A DNA stretch of 64,000 nt from Parapristionchus giblindavisi (Eukaryota > Nematoda > Chromadorea > Rhabditida > Diplogasteridae). A program made the translations under genes and the position numbers. The notes under the pieces are model-generated. The model searched no databases. It was not told the DNA's origin and saw only the letters and a list, made by a program, of their open reading frames with translations. Positions 61,673 to 64,000 of this stretch are shown one piece after another; the first letter of the stretch is position 1, and the number at the start of each line of letters is the position of its first letter. Where the stretch lies: the NCBI GenBank assembly GCA_943737045.1, contig CALSFV010000220.1:1240001-1304000 (forward strand), given 5' to 3'.

Positions 61673-64000
61673 TCATTCGCACCGCATGTATTCTCTCACA
61701 AACAGGATCAACTCGGGGGCGAGAAAGTAGTTATTTCTTGTAAATATTAATTTTTTTCTGTTAATGTGCATTAACTGAGATGAAATCTTAAAATCAAAAT
61801 AGTTTGAAATGAATATACCTTGATATTTTTATTTGATCGATCGTTCTTATTATCCGACTTGTCCCTTGAACCGTTTCCATCATCATCACCATTGGCATTA
61901 TTGAAGATCAGTGTACTAAACAATGAACATATCAAACAAATGAAAAAAATGTACATTTAAATAAATACAAAGGGAGGATTTTGTGTTAAAAAATCCAAAT
62001 TTTTAAAAAATCTATAAAAATCTATCTTTATATTTTATAAAAAATTAACCGTTTTTTGCTCTCATTTATCACTCGATGTCGGCAGAGCAAATAGTGCAAT
62101 TCTCGTCTCAATTGAGTATTGAACAGCAGGTACACAGTTGGATTGACCTGTGTATAATAATTAAAATACTTTTCAACAATTATTAAGGGTTATGTAGAAT
62201 GTTAGTTCGTCTCACGTGTGCAATAATAATATGAATTACGATCTTTAAATAAAAAACAATATACCGAGTTATTAATGAAGAACAATGAAGTCATAATGAA
62301 ATATGCCCATTTGGAATTAGATACATGAGGAAGCCATTGCCACGTCGACCAAGTCATCAGGAACACGATCGATACAAAGAAGAACTACAAAGCCAATTTG
62401 TTTTTATATCACATTTTTTTAAAGTAGCATGTAACTTTTTAATGCGCATTTTAACAAATGACTTACAAAAAAAACTTGTTTGATATTAAATATTAATTAA
62501 TTGTTTATTATATCTTTAATATGATTAGAAATACCTGTATAAACAATCTCATCTCCTTCTTGCTCACTTGACTCCTGGGTGGTCTCATAGATGCTCCTCG
62601 ACCAATCAAATTATCATTGTCCGACTGATTCATCATTGCATTCGCTTGCTGAAATGCTCCCATGAGTATTTTTTAAGCCTGTATTGACGATTTGCCGGTA
62701 TTTCATTAGTAAAAATTATTCCCTGGTACAATAATAGGCTGTTTTGGAATTACTTTTGATAAAATGGAGAAGAAATTGGTGTATGCTCAATCTCTGTGGA
62801 GTTTTCTCCCAAGGTTTAATAATTTCAAGATAAATTTCTCATGGATGCGGAAATGAACTCACTCTAGTTCGTATAGTCAACTGATATTTGGCCATGGCTC
62901 GTCCGCTTTCGCGAACCTGAAACATGACTTAATCATTCGAAGCTATACACGTAAATCATTCATTGACTCCCTCAGACCACATCACAGATTGCACATATAC
63001 ACTGTATTTTGTGATTCAGTCACGATATATGAGTACATACATCTGTTACATATCAACACAAACGATACCAATGCTGAATTGATACTGTGACGCACGTGTC
63101 GCCTATTTCTATGCATACAAAATTCCTTGTCTGATATTTACCTTGTAAATGATTACAGCATATGAGATGATCATGAGAATCAGTGTAAACGAATTGACGC
63201 TCATGTCAACGTATTTGTACCTGCAGGGCCAAAAAAATTTAAAAAGTTATAAAGTTTTTATTTTATTTTCTTTCTTCATTAATTATTGTGCAAAACGTTA
63301 TTTCATTAAAGAAACATTGTTAAACATTGTAACACAACAGTTTTCGTCCAATTGGAGTACCCACCAAGTATCTGCAGGTTGATAAACCGTAATGTAGTTA
63401 CTGCTGTCCCACAGTGTGTGACAGCATGGAAAGAGGGTGGGAAGCGAAACAAAAAACCCGAGGAGATACCTGAATAATCATAAAGTCAAAGAACTTATTT
63501 GACTTTCGAAAGTTTTTTTTGTCGAGATACAAAGAACATTTTGAAAACAGTTGCGGTGAAAAGAGGTATGTTACCCTATCATATTGTTTTTGGTTACAGT
63601 TTAAAACTCAATAAGGTAAGATCTCTTTAGCAAATATTATTCCTATTCATATTATTATTTTAATACCGCATGACCTTTTTCATAACAATTTCCAAAAGTC
63701 TATAATAGTACTCCTTATTGTAATATCTCTGCAATAAAAAACAATATATAATATTATTATTATTTTTCAAGATTCGCATAACCTTAAGAACACGAAAACA
63801 ATCATATTTTTTATATTTTATTATCACGACCTTTCTTCTTGAGCACATTGCACTTTTATCACATTTTGCGAGCAGATAAAGATATTTATTGATTGTGCAG
63901 AGATATGGTATACTCTAAACCTTTGTTCACGATCAATTCAACTAATTATTCTAGTACTAATTATTTGCTCTTATCCTTACCACAACTATCCTGGTGAATA
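61673..64000 (-). CDS. Nematode seven-helix chemoreceptor (Srx/Srt/Srv-like), 5' end outside window
   Basis: Nine exons on the minus strand join in phase: 63728-63667, 63469-63365, 63220-63142, 62916-62863, 62648-62535, 62384-62265, 62147-62050, 61915-61819, 61774-61673. In order: end of TM3/intracellular loop 2 (YYNKEYYYRLLEIVMKK), TM4 (YLLGFFVSLPTLFPCC), TM5 (DMSVNSFTLILMIISYAVII), a polar loop, the conserved KKEMRLFIQ block, TM6 (FVSIVFLMTWSTWQW), and TM7 (FFINNSVNPTVYLLFN) followed by LRRELHYLL. A long polar Asn/Asp/Lys tail ends the protein. The TWQWLP and NPTVYLLFN layout is that of nematode-specific serpentine receptors, which usually sense odours or peptides in sensory cilia. Subfamily is not certain. 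The first three helices lie beyond position 64000, apart from uncertain pieces after 63880. The last exon (34 codons) is the least certain. Confidence 0.82.

Noticed and set aside
61471..61743. Plus-strand 90-codon Lys-rich frame
   Set aside because: Antisense to the chemoreceptor's last exon, low-complexity start and no family match.
1..64000. CRISPR arrays, bacterial operons, phage or virus genes
   Set aside because: No regularly spaced repeats and no such genes; all recognised genes are nematode-type with introns.

Overview
The window looks like nuclear DNA of a nematode. It is AT-rich, and its genes are split into many short exons with GTRAG donors and TTTCAG-like acceptors. Two start codons sit directly behind an acceptor-like sequence, as expected for spliced-leader trans-splicing. 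The gene families are ones expanded in nematodes: divergent Cys-loop channels, a seven-helix chemoreceptor, an ET-module/Ly6-like surface protein and a six-cysteine secreted domain. Very short exons plus this repertoire would suit a diplogastrid (Pristionchus-like) worm, but that placement is inference.

Layout. 1-6.1 kb: small foldback elements and one small secreted-protein gene on the minus strand (4352-3783). 6.1-15.4 kb: two tandem minus-strand genes for divergent Cys-loop ligand-gated channel subunits. I rebuilt both exon by exon; they share exon lengths and phases and have transposons in their introns, including a nested pair at 11058-13315 that carries a DDE-transposase remnant. 15.7-21.9 kb: a block of nested transposons. 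A palindromic mariner-type element (15732-20865) was split by a 3.6-kb element (17184-20765) with a clean GTAC target duplication. That inner element carries intron-containing, mutated fragments of two unrelated host genes, DNA polymerase epsilon catalytic subunit and cytoplasmic dynein heavy chain. It is the most interesting object in the window.

21.9-33.3 kb: no confident gene; CT/GA microsatellites, poly-G/C tracts, small foldback elements and a 2.2-kb TTAA-flanked near-perfect palindrome (29095-31321). 33.3-39.5 kb: a ten-exon plus-strand gene for a secreted or membrane-anchored cysteine-rich protein, with a tRNA-Arg inside an intron on the other strand. 39.5-54.0 kb: no confident gene; low-complexity DNA and foldback elements, one a sibling of the element at 1.5 kb. 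54.0-59.6 kb: a complete twelve-exon plus-strand gene for an aminergic (octopamine/serotonin-like) GPCR. 60.3 kb: tRNA-Ala. 61.7-64.0 kb: the 3' part of a minus-strand nematode chemoreceptor gene running off the window end.

Three genes act in signalling at the cell surface: two ion-channel subunits and an amine receptor; the chemoreceptor is likely sensory. Nothing in the sequence ties them into one pathway. Exon models were made by hand from splice signals, phase and family motifs; summed exon lengths are whole numbers of codons for both channels, the amine receptor and the cysteine-rich protein.
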